This document shows positions 48,170 to 60,915 of a stretch of DNA of 64,000 nt, piece after piece. Positions within the stretch are counted from its first letter, which is position 1. Each line of letters starts with the position of its first letter. The stretch is taken from NCBI RefSeq assembly GCF_021532655.1, contig NZ_JAKGAS010000002.1, positions 1 to 64,000 of the forward strand, in the 5' to 3' direction. The DNA is from Paraglaciecola algarum. Its GTDB lineage: Bacteria; Pseudomonadota; Gammaproteobacteria; Enterobacterales; Alteromonadaceae. Position numbers and translations under genes: made by a program. Under the pieces are notes generated by a model, which was given only the letters and a program-made list of their open reading frames with translations, was not told the origin of the DNA and searched no databases.

Positions 48170-48613
48170 ATGATAAATTTAAAAGCGGCCACATTTTTAG
48201 CACTAAGTAGCCTGTTGAGTGGCTGTGCTAGTACAGCTATCGAAACCTTTATTCAAGAAAAGGATTATAGCGGATTATACTTAAGAGGTGTTTTTTCTTG
48301 GTGGGAAGCGGATGAAAAATACAAGTTAGTTGAAATTGCGAATAATACATATTCCACAAATATAGAATTAATTGCCGATGGCCAGCCCTATGACTTTAAA
48401 TTTGCTGACGCTGATTGGACGCCCGGATTCAATTGTGGATATCGTAATACCAGAGACCAAATTGTAGCTGTTGGAAACACTGTTAGCGCTGATTGTGAAT
48501 CAACAGATGAAAACTTTCGTTTTACTCCGGCCGAAACAGGGACTTACAAATTTACTATAGATTTCAGCGGATTTGGTTCTCCGTCTGTTTTAGTGGAATT
48601 TGTAGAAACCTAG
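48170..48613 (+). CDS. Lipoprotein with possible carbohydrate-binding (pullulanase-like) domain
   Basis: The 147-residue protein has a lipobox LLSGC (Cys19). The mature part reads 'LYLRGVFSWWEADEKYKL', 'ADGQPYDFKFADADWTPGFNCGYR' and 'ETGTYKFTIDFSG', the pattern of small beta-sandwich domains seen in pullulanases and related starch-binding modules. No enzyme domain is present. It starts 15 bases after glyS, so it may be co-transcribed. The glycan-binding idea is inference. Confidence 0.75.
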   Translation: MINLKAATFLALSSLLSGCASTAIETFIQEKDYSGLYLRGVFSWWEADEKYKLVEIANNTYSTNIELIADGQPYDFKFADADWTPGFNCGYRNTRDQIVAVGNTVSADCESTDENFRFTPAETGTYKFTIDFSGFGSPSVLVEFVET

Positions 48614-48671
48614 TCAGAAAATTTCCGCAATATTATAAATTACTAAGACATTGTTTATAATTTTTAGAAAT

Positions 48672-48707
48672 AAAAAAGCCATTTCTTATTAAGAAATGGC
48701 TTTTTTG
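48672..48707. terminator. Bidirectional terminator between lipoprotein gene and gyrB
   Basis: AAGCCATTTCTT and AAGAAATGGCTT form a 12-bp stem around ATT-type loop bases, with an A run before and a T run after, so it can end both converging transcripts. Confidence 0.8.
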
Positions 48708-48729
48708 TTACTTAAAGTATAGAAAGAAA

Positions 48730-51153
<2,424 letters not shown>

Positions 51154-51157
51154 CTAA

Positions 51158-52246
51158 TTAAATCTCCTCTTTCACCTGACCATGTTCCACGTGAAACACT
51201 GTTTTTTCGTTATAATTATTTAAAAAATCTAATTGCTTTACGTCAATCGCGGTAACAAATAATTGTGAACCAGACTGACTTAGCTTATTAATAAATACTT
51301 TTCTTTTTTCTCGATCTAGCTCAGCGCCAATATCATCTAATAAAAATATACTCGTCTTTGCAGTAGCTTGTTGTAAATATTGAGTTTGGGCTAATTGAAG
51401 TGCTGCAACTAACATTCTTAATTGCCCTCTAGATAACAACTCTTGAGCTGCCAAACCTTGAGATTTTATTTTCAAATCTGCTTTGTGTGGACCTGAACTT
51501 ACATAACCATTTTTTTTATCTTTTTCTTTATTTTTTTCAAGAGCCTCTTTTAATGACAGGCCCTTTTCCCATCCCCTATAATACGAAATTTCGAATGAAA
51601 ACTCAGGTAAAAAGTCAGCTAAATTCGATTTAATTGCGTCTATTAACCTTTCATTAAGCAGCTCTGTTCTTACTTGAGTCAACCACTCACCTTTAGCTAC
51701 AAACAAGTCAATCCAGTAGTCATAATTGGAATTTACAGTTTGGTTTCGATAAAGTGCATTAAGTTGTTTAAGGCTTCGTTTGAAGTTTTGAGCGTCTACA
51801 CTAAAAGAATGTTCCACGTGAAACAACAGCCAATCCAAATAACTTCTTCTTAATTTAGGAGCACCAATCAGTAAATCAGAACTTTGAGGTGTAAATATTT
51901 GAACGGGTAAACAACTAACTAAATCCGTGGCTCTTCGGCTTTTAACTCCGTCAATGTTAACAATACAAACATCTTCTGAAGACCGAAAAATGCCGAACCT
52001 TTGTTGTTTTTGAAGTACATCGATAGATGAACAAAAAACAGTGAACTCTGACTCCCCTGCTTTTATAACATTTTTATGTTTACTCGTTCTAAAGGACCGA
52101 GCAAAACCTAAATAGTGAAGGGCTTCTAAAATACTAGATTTTCCCGTGCCATTTTCGCCTATAAAAACATTTAGCTTACTATTAGGAGAAAACGACAGGT
52201 CTTTGAAGTTTCGGAAATTACTAATCTGGACCTTGTCCAGTTTCAT
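51158..52246 (-). CDS. recF: Recombination protein RecF
   Basis: The 362-residue SMC-like ATPase has Walker A GENGTGKSS (about 30-38), the signature 'LLSRGQLRMLVAALQLAQ' and Walker B 'FLLDDIGAELD'. It loads RecA at gaps with RecOR. It ends 4 bases before gyrB. Confidence 0.97.
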   Translation of the reverse strand: MKLDKVQISNFRNFKDLSFSPNSKLNVFIGENGTGKSSILEALHYLGFARSFRTSKHKNVIKAGESEFTVFCSSIDVLQKQQRFGIFRSSEDVCIVNIDGVKSRRATDLVSCLPVQIFTPQSSDLLIGAPKLRRSYLDWLLFHVEHSFSVDAQNFKRSLKQLNALYRNQTVNSNYDYWIDLFVAKGEWLTQVRTELLNERLIDAIKSNLADFLPEFSFEISYYRGWEKGLSLKEALEKNKEKDKKNGYVSSGPHKADLKIKSQGLAAQELLSRGQLRMLVAALQLAQTQYLQQATAKTSIFLLDDIGAELDREKRKVFINKLSQSGSQLFVTAIDVKQLDFLNNYNEKTVFHVEHGQVKEEI

Positions 52247-52280
52247 CTAATGAGTACTTCTATAATTATATTCTATGCTT

Positions 52281-53396
52281 CTATAATCTCATTGGCATAA
52301 TAACGTAAAGAGCAGAATCATCTTTAGCATCTTCTATAAGTGCACTACTGTTAGAATCAGCAAGGGTAATCAACACATCTTCTCCGCCCAACCCATTCAT
52401 AACATCTATCAAATAAGCTACGTTGAAGCCAATTTCAAGTTCATCACCACTATAATCCACATCAACAATTTCTTCAGCTTCTTCTTGTTCTGGATTGTTA
52501 GCTGTAATCTTAAGTTCTGCGTTAGATAGATTTAAGCGTACGCCTTTAAATTTTTCATTTGATAAAATTGAAGCTCGAGAAAAAGCTTGTTTCAAAACAT
52601 CTTTACTAGATTCAATTTTTTTATCACCATCTTTAGGTAATACGCGGCGATAATCTGGAAAGCGACCATCTACCAATTTACTAGTAAAGATAAAGTCTGT
52701 TGAAAATATTCTAATGTGATTAGAACCTACTTGTACTTTAACTAACTTTTCGTTGTCTTCAATTAGGCGAATAATTTCTAAAACACCCTTTCTTGGAATA
52801 ATAACTTGTCTGTTAGCTAATGTGGCGTTTTCATAAGTCATGCGACATAGGGCTAATCTATGCCCATCTGTGGCAACTGTGCGAATCAAATTATCTTCGG
52901 TTTCCAAAGACATACCATTTAAATAATAACGTACGTCTTGTTGTGCCATACAAAAATATGTACTGTCAATTAGTCGCTTAAGGGCTGTTTGTGAAATTTC
53001 AAACTCCAACTCACCTTGCCAATCTTCTAAATTTGGATAATCTTCGGCAGACAGTGTTGATAAACTGAAACGACTACGTCCTGATCTAAGTAATGCTTTA
53101 TTGCCGTCTACACTAAAATCAATATTACTACCATCAGTAAGCCCTTTACAAATATCCAACAACTTTTTAGCTGGAACCGTAATTTCACCTTCCACGAAGT
53201 CACCTGTTAAAGTGACGTTTGATATCAACTCTACTTCCAAATCAGTGCCTGTCAACCAAAGTGAGTTTTCACTAACCTTAATTAATACATTAGATAAGAT
53301 TGGAAGTGTGTGGCGACGTTCAACGGCACCTGATACAAGTTGTAATGGTTGTAAGAAGTTTTCCCTACTAATACTAAATTTCATTTTATTACTCAT
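52281..53396 (-). CDS. dnaN: DNA polymerase III beta sliding clamp
   Basis: The 371-residue protein has the three-fold clamp domains, from 'FLQPLQLVSGAVERRHTLPILSNVLI' to the end 'DDSALYVIMPMRL', which forms the partner-binding C-terminus. The start may be four codons later (second ATG), nearer the usual length. It follows dnaA by 6 bases. Confidence 0.98.
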   Translation of the reverse strand: MSNKMKFSISRENFLQPLQLVSGAVERRHTLPILSNVLIKVSENSLWLTGTDLEVELISNVTLTGDFVEGEITVPAKKLLDICKGLTDGSNIDFSVDGNKALLRSGRSRFSLSTLSAEDYPNLEDWQGELEFEISQTALKRLIDSTYFCMAQQDVRYYLNGMSLETEDNLIRTVATDGHRLALCRMTYENATLANRQVIIPRKGVLEIIRLIEDNEKLVKVQVGSNHIRIFSTDFIFTSKLVDGRFPDYRRVLPKDGDKKIESSKDVLKQAFSRASILSNEKFKGVRLNLSNAELKITANNPEQEEAEEIVDVDYSGDELEIGFNVAYLIDVMNGLGGEDVLITLADSNSSALIEDAKDDSALYVIMPMRL

Positions 53397-53402
53397 GAAT
53401 TA

Positions 53403-54800
53403 CTATGAAGAAAGTGTACGAATTAGATTCTGATAGTCTTCTTTTATATCATGACTTTCTTCTCTAAGCTGAACTATTTTTCGACACGCATGTAACACAG
53501 TTGTGTGATCACGACCACCAAACGCATCACCAATTTCAGGCAAACTGTGATTGGTCAATTCTTTTGATAATGCCATAGCCATTTGCCTCGGTCTGGCGAC
53601 ACTTCGACTTCTGCGCTTTGACAAAATGTCTGCCATCTTAATTTTATAATATTCTGCTACAGTTTTTTGAATATTATCAATTGTGACTAGTTTTTCTTGT
53701 AACGCCAATAAGTCACGTAGCGCTTCTCTAACAAAGTCTATGGTGATGGGCCTGCCGGTAAAGTTAGCATTAGCAATTACCCTGTTCAATGCCCCTTCTA
53801 ACTCTCGAACATTAGAACGTAAGCGTTTAGCAATAAAAAACGCTACTTCGTCTGGCAAAAATATTTTATTTTCAACAGCTTTACGCATCAATATAGCAAC
53901 ACGGGTTTCCAATTCTGGAGGCTCAATAGCAATTGTTAACCCCCAACCAAATCGAGACTTAAGTCGATCTTCAACACCTGCAATTTCTTTTGGGTATCTA
54001 TCTGAGGTCAATATTATTTGTTGATTCCCCTCTAACAAGGCATTAAAGGTATGAAAAAACTCTTCTTGTGAACGTTCTTTATTAGCGAAAAATTGAATAT
54101 CATCAATCAGTAATGCATCTACAGATCTGTAATAACGCTTAAATTCTTCTATGGCGTTGTTTTGCAGAGCTTTTACCATATCTTGAACAAAACGTTCTGA
54201 ATGCATATAAACAACAGTAGCGTTTTTCTTCTTATCCATGATGCCATTTCCAACAGCATGTAATAAGTGCGTTTTACCAAGCCCAGTCCCGCCATAAATA
54301 AATAATGGATTGTAAGCGCCACCAGGATTATCGGCTACTTGCTGTGAAGCTGCTCTAGCAAGCTGATTAGACTTACCTTCTACGAAATTATCAAATTTGT
54401 AAGTTAAATTAATATTACTTTTATGATTATTATCAGGCTCATTATCAACTTGGTTTAAATGAACATTTGGCTTAACTATGGAGGACCCTAAGTTAACTTG
54501 TTCAAGGCTAGTAACATTTTGACTAAAATTTGCGCTAGAATTAACTGGATTTAATACAACTTTGCCTGTGTTTACCTCAAATCGAAGTTGCGGCGTTTCG
54601 TGCTCACAAAATTCTGTTATTAAATTAGTGATTTGTGCAAAGTACTTATCTCTAACCCAATCTAATACAAAACGGTTTGGTGCAAACAAAGTAATATGGC
54701 CATCTTCATGTTTAGCTTGCAAAGGTCTTATCCACATACTGAATTGTTGAATAGGCAAATCTTGTTGTAACCTTTCCAAACATTGATTCCATATTGACAT
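53403..54800 (-). CDS. dnaA: Chromosomal replication initiator DnaA
   Basis: The 465-residue protein begins '[20 protein letters not shown]'. An in-frame ATG four codons upstream is less likely. Domain I is at the N-terminus; a variable linker follows; the AAA+ domain has Walker [12 protein letters not shown], Walker [10 protein letters not shown] and the ssDNA-binding helix region. Domain IV has the DnaA-box signature '[16 protein letters not shown]'. It is the first gene of the dnaA-dnaN-recF-gyrB row. Confidence 0.98.
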   Translation of the reverse strand: MSIWNQCLERLQQDLPIQQFSMWIRPLQAKHEDGHITLFAPNRFVLDWVRDKYFAQITNLITEFCEHETPQLRFEVNTGKVVLNPVNSSANFSQNVTSLEQVNLGSSIVKPNVHLNQVDNEPDNNHKSNINLTYKFDNFVEGKSNQLARAASQQVADNPGGAYNPLFIYGGTGLGKTHLLHAVGNGIMDKKKNATVVYMHSERFVQDMVKALQNNAIEEFKRYYRSVDALLIDDIQFFANKERSQEEFFHTFNALLEGNQQIILTSDRYPKEIAGVEDRLKSRFGWGLTIAIEPPELETRVAILMRKAVENKIFLPDEVAFFIAKRLRSNVRELEGALNRVIANANFTGRPITIDFVREALRDLLALQEKLVTIDNIQKTVAEYYKIKMADILSKRRSRSVARPRQMAMALSKELTNHSLPEIGDAFGGRDHTTVLHACRKIVQLREESHDIKEDYQNLIRTLSS

Positions 54801-55200
54801 TAAAAAATACACTCCAGGCTTTTAAAATTAAGCTTTTAAAAGAAAAATATACAAAATTAAAAAGAAGAACTGAAATCAACAGCTGCACGAAATTTAACCA
54901 AGCATTTGAATATTTAAATAAGGCTGTGGATTATCTCGTTAATCCTACCAACAAGGCAACAAACTTTTAGATATAAGTTGAAATATGGATATATCTATTT
55001 GTTTTATAAAAAATTAACTAATTTAAATTTATAATTAGATCGTCAATTAGATATATTAAAAGTGACTGATTATTATTAATTTTATGTCTACTTTAGGCAA
55101 ACATTGTGGATAAAATGTACATAAAACATTTTATATCATTAGATTCAACGAATAAACTCAATATTGAATTGACTAAACACGATAAATACTGAAGTAAATG
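54801..55200. promoter_or_regulatory. dnaA-rpmH intergenic region with DnaA boxes
   Basis: The AT-rich divergent region holds a perfect DnaA box, TGTGGATAA (55105-55113), and a one-mismatch box, TGTGGATTA (54925-54933). They probably serve autoregulation of dnaA. There is no GATC cluster like that at 61951-62330, so I do not call it the main origin. Confidence 0.6.
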
Positions 55201-55201
55201 A

Positions 55202-55230
55202 TTGACAAAGACTTGAGTGATCTCTATTAT
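55202..55230 (+). promoter_or_regulatory. rpmH promoter
   Basis: TTGACA (55202-55207), a 17-base spacer and TATTAT (55225-55230) form a near-consensus sigma-70 promoter 88 bases before rpmH. Confidence 0.8.
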
Positions 55231-55317
55231 TCAGCGTCATTTTTGAGCGCGGTGTATTCCAAAGGTTGGTTTGCACATCAATGCTCATTTTGTTTAAACC
55301 TTATGGGATTTTAGGTC

Positions 55318-55452
55318 ATGAAAAGAACTTTTCAACCAAGTAACTTAAAGCGTAAGCGTTCACACGGTTTCCGTGCCCGTATGGCGACTAAAAATGGCCG
55401 CAAGGTTATTGCTAATCGTCGTGCCAAAGGCCGTGCTCGTTTATCAGCTTAA
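55318..55452 (+). CDS. rpmH: 50S ribosomal protein L34
   Basis: The 44-residue protein [20 protein letters not shown]... ends [11 protein letters not shown] and matches L34 along its whole length. It is the first gene of rpmH-rnpA-yidD-yidC. It has a strong promoter and lies divergent from dnaA, the classic bacterial arrangement. Confidence 0.97.
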   Translation: MKRTFQPSNLKRKRSHGFRARMATKNGRKVIANRRAKGRARLSA

Positions 55453-55461
55453 TTATCCAAG

Positions 55462-55830
55462 GTGGGTGAAAATAAATTTTCTCGGGAGCTAAGGCTACTT
55501 ACTCCCACCCACTTTGAATATGTTTTCAATAACGCTATTCCATCTGTTTCATCTCAACTTACCTTATTAGCAAGATTCAATAATTCCGACAATCCTCGTT
55601 TAGGCATCACCTTGTCTAAAAAACGAGTCAAATTCGCACACGATAGAAATAGAATTAAACGAATTATCCGTGAGAGTTTTCGCTTACAAAGACAATCATT
55701 TCCAAATATTGATATAGTAGTAGTTGGAAAAAGTGGCTTAGATAAAATGTCAAATCAGGAAATATCTTTCTTACTTGGTAAATTATGGAAAAAGTTAGCA
55801 AAGCGTTGCGAAAAATCCCGATCGGTATAA
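55462..55830 (+). CDS. rnpA: Ribonuclease P protein component
   Basis: The 122-residue basic protein starts at GTG 9 bases after rpmH. The RNR-type signature appears as '[18 protein letters not shown]'. It binds the RNase P RNA for tRNA 5' maturation. It overlaps yidD by 46 bases. Confidence 0.95.
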   Translation: MGENKFSRELRLLTPTHFEYVFNNAIPSVSSQLTLLARFNNSDNPRLGITLSKKRVKFAHDRNRIKRIIRESFRLQRQSFPNIDIVVVGKSGLDKMSNQEISFLLGKLWKKLAKRCEKSRSV

Positions 55831-56033
55831 TTAAATTCTATCAGATCGTTATTTCTCCAATGTTGGGACCAACATGTAGGTTTCATCCAAGTTGTTCTTA
55901 TTATGCTATCAGCGCAATAACACAACATGGAATAATTAAAGGTAGCTGGTTAAGCATTAAACGTATATCTAAATGCCATCCACTACATTCGGGTGGAAAT
56001 GATCCGGTGCCTGAGAAAAAACAAAATAAATAA
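55785..56033 (+). CDS. yidD: Membrane protein insertion efficiency factor YidD
   Basis: The 82-residue protein shows the family pattern '[29 protein letters not shown]' with conserved cysteines, then '[24 protein letters not shown]'. It attaches to the inner membrane by an amphipathic helix and aids YidC. Confidence 0.96.
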   Translation: MEKVSKALRKIPIGIIKFYQIVISPMLGPTCRFHPSCSYYAISAITQHGIIKGSWLSIKRISKCHPLHSGGNDPVPEKKQNK

Positions 56034-56154
56034 TGAATTTATTCTTAATGCCCATATTAAGAGTAGGTTATTAACAAAAAAGTAATATCGCAGTGGTTTA
56101 ATGGTTTTAATAACTAAGTCACATTAATAAAAAGTAGTTAATTTAGAGTATTTT

Positions 56155-57786
56155 ATGGAATCCCAACGCAGTTTTATATTAATTGCCCTAGCCTTTGTCA
56201 CCTTTATGTTATGGCAACAATGGCAAGTAGATTATGGCCCTAAACCAATTGAACCAGCACAAACTGCTTCACAAAACAACACGGTTCAAAGTTCAGCTGA
56301 TGTACCTCAAGCTTCTTCGAATGGTCAAACTTTATTACCAAGCACAACTCAAGCTGGCAAAGTAATATCTGTCAAAACCGATTCTCACATTATTAGTATT
56401 AATACGGTCGGTGGCGATGTTATTTCGGCTGATTTGGTGAAATACCCAGTTGAGCAAGGATCTGATGACTCGTATAGCTTATTAAGACCTAGTGGAAGTG
56501 AGTTATTTATTGCTCAAAGTGGTTTAATTGGGAAAAACGGTCCAGATGCAAATAAGGCAGGACGACCTACCTACACTACAGGCCAAGATAGTTTTGTTCT
56601 GGAAGGTGAAACACTAACTGTTCCGTTAAATTTAGTTACTCCTGATGGACTAAAAATAACTAAAAACTTTATTTTTAATAAAAACAGCCATGCAATTAAC
56701 GTTAACTACATTATCGAAAACAACAGTAGTGATTCTAAGCAACTACAGCAATATGCTCAACTTAAACAAAGTATGCTAAAGGAAGATGGCAGTATGTTTA
56801 TGCCAACATACAGAGGAGCAGCATATTCCACCGAGGAAGACAAATACGAAAAATATGGTTTTGATGACATGGCAGACAAAAATCTAAAAGAAACCACTCC
56901 TGCTGGATGGGCCGCCATGATCGAACATTACTTTGTATCAGCTTGGGTCCCACCTCAAAACGAAACAAATAACTTGTATAGCCGAGTATTACAAAATACT
57001 AATGGCGTAATTGGGTTTACTGGTCAATCTGTGAATATTAATGCTGGTGAAACAGCACAAATTAATAGTGTTTTGTATTTAGGGCCAAAAGACCAAGATA
57101 CATTAGCTTCTTTAGCACGCGGACTTGATTTAACTGTAGATTACGGTTTCTTGTTTATGATATCTCAACCGTTATTTACCTTTTTAAAATTCATTCATAG
57201 TTTGGTAGGAAACTGGGGCTTCGCCATTATTATTATCACTATTGTTGTTAAAGGAGCCATGTATCCTTTAACTAAAAAACAATACGAATCTATGGCTAAA
57301 ATGCGTGTACTTAAACCTAAGATGGATGCCCTTAAAGAGCGTTATGGCGACGATAAGCAAAAAATGCAGCAAGCTATGATGAAAATGTATAAAGAAGACA
57401 AAGTTAATCCTATGGGTGGCTGTTTTCCACTTTTGTTACAAATGCCTATCTTCTTAGCTTTATATTGGGTACTGCTAGAAAGTGTTGAAATAAGACATGC
57501 AGATTTTATATTCTGGATAACAGATCTAAGCTCCAAAGACCCATTCTTTGTTTTACCAGTGTTAACCGGCGTAAGTATGTATTTGCTGCAAAAACTTCAG
57601 CCTATGACTATGACTGATCCAATGCAGCAAAAAATCATGCAATTTATGCCAGTTGCTATGAGTTTGTTCTTTTTCATATTCCCAGCTGGATTAGTGTTGT
57701 ACTGGTTAATTAGTAACATCATTACTTTAATCCAAGCTAAGTTTATCTATGCATCTATGGAAAAACGCGGGTTACAAACTAAATAA
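56155..57786 (+). CDS. yidC: Membrane protein insertase YidC
   Basis: The 543-residue protein has a first transmembrane segment (about 6-22), a large periplasmic beta-sandwich (about 60-330) and the conserved insertase core of five helices from about 345. Core features are 'NWGFAIIIITIVVKGAMYPLTKKQYESMAKM', with the hydrophilic-groove Arg/Lys region, and 'NPMGGCFPLLLQMPIFLALYWVL'. It inserts and folds inner-membrane proteins. Confidence 0.97.
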   Translation: MESQRSFILIALAFVTFMLWQQWQVDYGPKPIEPAQTASQNNTVQSSADVPQASSNGQTLLPSTTQAGKVISVKTDSHIISINTVGGDVISADLVKYPVEQGSDDSYSLLRPSGSELFIAQSGLIGKNGPDANKAGRPTYTTGQDSFVLEGETLTVPLNLVTPDGLKITKNFIFNKNSHAINVNYIIENNSSDSKQLQQYAQLKQSMLKEDGSMFMPTYRGAAYSTEEDKYEKYGFDDMADKNLKETTPAGWAAMIEHYFVSAWVPPQNETNNLYSRVLQNTNGVIGFTGQSVNINAGETAQINSVLYLGPKDQDTLASLARGLDLTVDYGFLFMISQPLFTFLKFIHSLVGNWGFAIIIITIVVKGAMYPLTKKQYESMAKMRVLKPKMDALKERYGDDKQKMQQAMMKMYKEDKVNPMGGCFPLLLQMPIFLALYWVLLESVEIRHADFIFWITDLSSKDPFFVLPVLTGVSMYLLQKLQPMTMTDPMQQKIMQFMPVAMSLFFFIFPAGLVLYWLISNIITLIQAKFIYASMEKRGLQTK

Positions 57787-57797
57787 ATAGTTAAATC

Positions 57798-57843
57798 AAA
57801 AGCCCGTTTTATGCCTAATTAGGTTATAAAACGGGCTTTTTTG
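57798..57843 (+). terminator. Rho-independent terminator after yidC
   Basis: AAAAGCCCGTTTTAT pairs with ATAAAACGGGCTTTT (15 bp) around a 13-base loop, followed by T's. It ends the rpmH-yidC unit. Confidence 0.9.
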
Positions 57844-57885
57844 TGCGTACAATAAAGCTATACCAAACAGAATAAGGAATCATCC

Positions 57886-58368
57886 ATGCCTTCATTAGAC
57901 ATAGTGTCAGAAATAGACTTAGTAGAAGTTAAAAATGCTGTAGACAATGCCAGTCGCGAATTAAGTACTCGTTTTGATTTTAGAGGAGTTGAAGCCTCTT
58001 TTAACTTCGCAGACGAAATAGTCACCCTAAAAGCTGAAGGTGATTTTCAAATAAAACAAATGATGGATATGTTACGAACTGCCTGTGCAAAACGAGGCGT
58101 GAATAACAATTCATTAGATCCACAAGAATTAGATATTTCTGGCAGGACTTATAAAAAGACAGTTAAATTTAAACAAGGTATAGAACAACCTATAGCTAAA
58201 AAGCTGATTAAACTTATCAAAGATGCAAAATTAAAAGTACAAGCACAAATCCAGGCGGACCAAGTTCGAGTAACAGGTAAAAAACGTGATGACTTACAAA
58301 AGGTTATTGCTTTAGCCAAAGACTCTGACATAGAGCAACCTCTACAATTTACTAACTTTAGAGACTAA
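57886..58368 (+). CDS. yajQ: YajQ family nucleotide-binding protein
   Basis: The 160-residue protein has the family start '[34 protein letters not shown]' and end '[24 protein letters not shown]'. YajQ proteins bind nucleotides, in some species cyclic di-GMP. It lies between yidC and mnmE and is 6 bases before mnmE. Confidence 0.95.
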   Translation: MPSLDIVSEIDLVEVKNAVDNASRELSTRFDFRGVEASFNFADEIVTLKAEGDFQIKQMMDMLRTACAKRGVNNNSLDPQELDISGRTYKKTVKFKQGIEQPIAKKLIKLIKDAKLKVQAQIQADQVRVTGKKRDDLQKVIALAKDSDIEQPLQFTNFRD

Positions 58369-58374
58369 CCCAGT

Positions 58375-59754
58375 ATGAGCTCGAATGGCTTTTCTGAACA
58401 AGACACAATTGTTGCCCAAGCGACTGCTCCAGGCAAAGGCGGTGTTGGGATAATTCGTGTATCAGGATACTTAGCCAGTGATGTAGCTATAGCTATATTA
58501 GGAAAAGTCCCGCAAACTCGCCAAGCAGAATATTTAACTTTTTCAGATGATAATGGCGATATTATCGATCAAGGTATCGCCATATTTTTCAAAAATCCTC
58601 ATTCTTTTACAGGTGAAGATGTACTTGAATTACAAGGTCATGGCGGGCAAGTAGTGTTAGATATGTTACTTAAAAACATATTAAAACTACCTAATATTCG
58701 AATAGCCAACCCTGGTGAATTTAGTGAACGTGCATTCTTAAACGACAAATTAGATCTAGCCCAAGCTGAAGCCATAGCTGATTTAATTGATGCAAGTTCA
58801 GAGCAAGCAGCCAAAGGCGCTTTACGTTCTCTACAAGGTGCCTTCTCACAAAATATTCATAATTTAGTAGAACTGGTCATTCATTTACGAATGTATGTAG
58901 AAGCAGCTATAGATTTCCCAGATGAAGAAATTGATTTTTTAAGTGACGGTAAAATTCAAAAAGATTTAGAAAATATCATCCAAGCATTTGAAAAACTGCG
59001 TCAAGAAACAAAACAAGGCGCCCTACTTAGAGAGGGTATGCGCGTTGTCATTGCGGGTAAACCCAATGCGGGTAAATCGAGTTTATTAAACGCTCTGGCA
59101 GGTAAAGAAACCGCCATAGTAACTGATATTGCTGGTACGACTCGTGATGTACTAAAAGAACACATTCACTTAGATGGTATGCCTTTACATATTATCGACA
59201 CTGCCGGTTTAAGAGACAGCCCAGATAAGGTTGAAAAAATTGGCATTGAACGAGCTTGGCAAGAAATCCGGGAAGCCGATCGCGTATTATTTATGTTAGA
59301 CAGCACGGAATCTACAGAAACTCATCCACAGAAAATTTGGCCTGATTTTTATCAACAATTACCTGAAAATATTGGATTAACTGTTATACGAAACAAAATT
59401 GATTTATCTGCAGAATCGAATGGCATAGATATCACAGGTGATTATCCAGTTATCTCACTGTCAGCAAGTAATCATTTAGGCATAAACCATCTAACCGAAC
59501 ATTTAAAAGAATGTATGGGTTTTAATGCAAGTTCAGAAGGCCAGTTTATCGCCCGTCGTAGACATTTAGATGCCATAGATAAAGCAGCGGAACATTTGTA
59601 TTTAGGTAAACAACAACTAGAAGACCACCTTGCTGGCGAATTATTAGCTGAAGAATTACGGTTAACCCAACAACATCTAAATGAAATTACCGGTGAATTT
59701 AGTTCTGACGATTTATTAAGTAAAATATTTTCATCTTTTTGTATTGGAAAATAG
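58375..59754 (+). CDS. mnmE: tRNA modification GTPase MnmE
   Basis: The 459-residue protein has an N-terminal formyl-folate-binding domain, a helical domain and an inserted G domain (G1 '[12 protein letters not shown]', G2 'GTTRD', G3 'DTAGLRD', G4 'NKID'). It ends in the catalytic CIGK. With MnmG it modifies U34 of tRNAs. MnmG is coded 2.7 kb downstream beyond oriC. Confidence 0.98.
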   Translation: MSSNGFSEQDTIVAQATAPGKGGVGIIRVSGYLASDVAIAILGKVPQTRQAEYLTFSDDNGDIIDQGIAIFFKNPHSFTGEDVLELQGHGGQVVLDMLLKNILKLPNIRIANPGEFSERAFLNDKLDLAQAEAIADLIDASSEQAAKGALRSLQGAFSQNIHNLVELVIHLRMYVEAAIDFPDEEIDFLSDGKIQKDLENIIQAFEKLRQETKQGALLREGMRVVIAGKPNAGKSSLLNALAGKETAIVTDIAGTTRDVLKEHIHLDGMPLHIIDTAGLRDSPDKVEKIGIERAWQEIREADRVLFMLDSTESTETHPQKIWPDFYQQLPENIGLTVIRNKIDLSAESNGIDITGDYPVISLSASNHLGINHLTEHLKECMGFNASSEGQFIARRRHLDAIDKAAEHLYLGKQQLEDHLAGELLAEELRLTQQHLNEITGEFSSDDLLSKIFSSFCIGK

Positions 59755-59756
59755 AC

Positions 59757-60188
59757 ATGGCCCAGTTTGAAATAATAGTTGGCAGTGTACTTGGTGCTAG
59801 TGAATACGTAGCAGAAGCCCTGCAACAAGAATTAGAAAACCAAACCCATCAAGTAAACCTGCACTTCGCTCCTGACTTATTGGAAATTAATCAGCAAGCA
59901 ATCTGGTTAATTTGTAGCTCTACTCACGGAGCAGGTGATCTACCAGATAATATTCAACCATTTATTGAACAAGTTAAAAATGTTGCTCTAGATAATTTAG
60001 AATTTTTAATTGTGGGTTTAGGTGATAGCAGTTACGACACCTTTTGTTTCGCAGCACAAAAAATAGAAGATGAATTATTAAAACAGAATGCTAAGTTACT
60101 GACACCTAGTTTACATATAGATGTATTAAATCATCCAATTCCAGAAGATGTTGCAGTAGAATGGCTTAAAAATTGGTTATCCAATTAA
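59757..60188 (+). CDS. mioC: Flavodoxin-like protein MioC
   Basis: The 143-residue protein has a flavodoxin fold; the FMN phosphate loop is 'VGSVLGASEYVAEAL' and the aromatic/loop region 'CSSTHGAGDLPDNIQPF'. I chose ATG 59757, two bases after the mnmE stop. In E. coli mioC lies beside oriC and is transcribed toward it, as here, though dnaT and dnaC are placed between. Confidence 0.92.
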   Translation: MAQFEIIVGSVLGASEYVAEALQQELENQTHQVNLHFAPDLLEINQQAIWLICSSTHGAGDLPDNIQPFIEQVKNVALDNLEFLIVGLGDSSYDTFCFAAQKIEDELLKQNAKLLTPSLHIDVLNHPIPEDVAVEWLKNWLSN

Positions 60189-60224
60189 TAATAATTATAT
60201 TTAGTGAATTAAGAATTAGCTCTA

Positions 60225-60887
60225 ATGCAAATAAATCAAGCAGAACAAACCGCCCTACTACAAACATTAAGTAACGATGCCCGTATTTTATATTTACTTG
60301 GTTTAAAAACTAGCGCTGATCAGAAAACAGGTCAAACTTGCCCTCTAAATTACAAAAATTTGCTCTCATTACTTAACGCTAAAGAAGAAAAATTTAATTT
60401 AGGCAGACAGCTAAATAGTCTTATAAAAGAATTACTGAATGTTGGATTAATTAGCTTTATTGAAGAAGTTGACCTTAACCATAGTTTTAACGGTAAAGTA
60501 TTAACTCTACCCTTAAGCATAATGCGAGCAGATGAATATTCAAAATTGCATTTAAATTGGCATAAAATGACTTTAGATTGGCGCCCTAATGAAAAGCTGG
60601 CTAATGATTTGTCAAAACTAACAGGCATCATTGATAACGAATATACTGATAACGAACTAGGTGATTTTATCGCCTACTGGTTAGGGAGACCCGAATCACA
60701 GTTTACTGAATATCAATGGACTCAAAAATTTATATTTAACTTAAAGAAAATTCGTCTGGCTCATGGGTTTAAACCCGTGCAAAAAGTCGGTCAACAACTT
60801 GTACAAACTAAAGCTGGGATCGAAGCAGATGATAATATTAAAAACTTAGTTGCCAAATATGGCAAACCAGTAAAAACTGAAACCTAA
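60225..60887 (+). CDS. dnaT: DnaT-like primosomal protein
   Basis: The 220-residue protein has a C-terminal part typical of DnaT: 'LDWRPNEKLANDLSKLTGI', then 'ELGDFIAYWLGRPESQFTEYQWTQKFIFNLKKIR', the ssDNA-binding three-helix domain. The N-terminal part looks like a small winged-helix or oligomerisation domain. It lies directly before a dnaC-like gene, as in enterobacteria, supporting a helicase-loading role. Confidence 0.82.
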   Translation: MQINQAEQTALLQTLSNDARILYLLGLKTSADQKTGQTCPLNYKNLLSLLNAKEEKFNLGRQLNSLIKELLNVGLISFIEEVDLNHSFNGKVLTLPLSIMRADEYSKLHLNWHKMTLDWRPNEKLANDLSKLTGIIDNEYTDNELGDFIAYWLGRPESQFTEYQWTQKFIFNLKKIRLAHGFKPVQKVGQQLVQTKAGIEADDNIKNLVAKYGKPVKTET

Positions 60888-60915
60888 ACTCATCGATAAT
60901 GGGATATAAAATCTA

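Noticed and set aside
54801..55317. dnaA-rpmH intergenic region as the main replication origin
   Set aside because: It has DnaA boxes but lacks the GATC cluster, the unwinding-type repeats and the mioC/mnmG context that mark 61786-62430.
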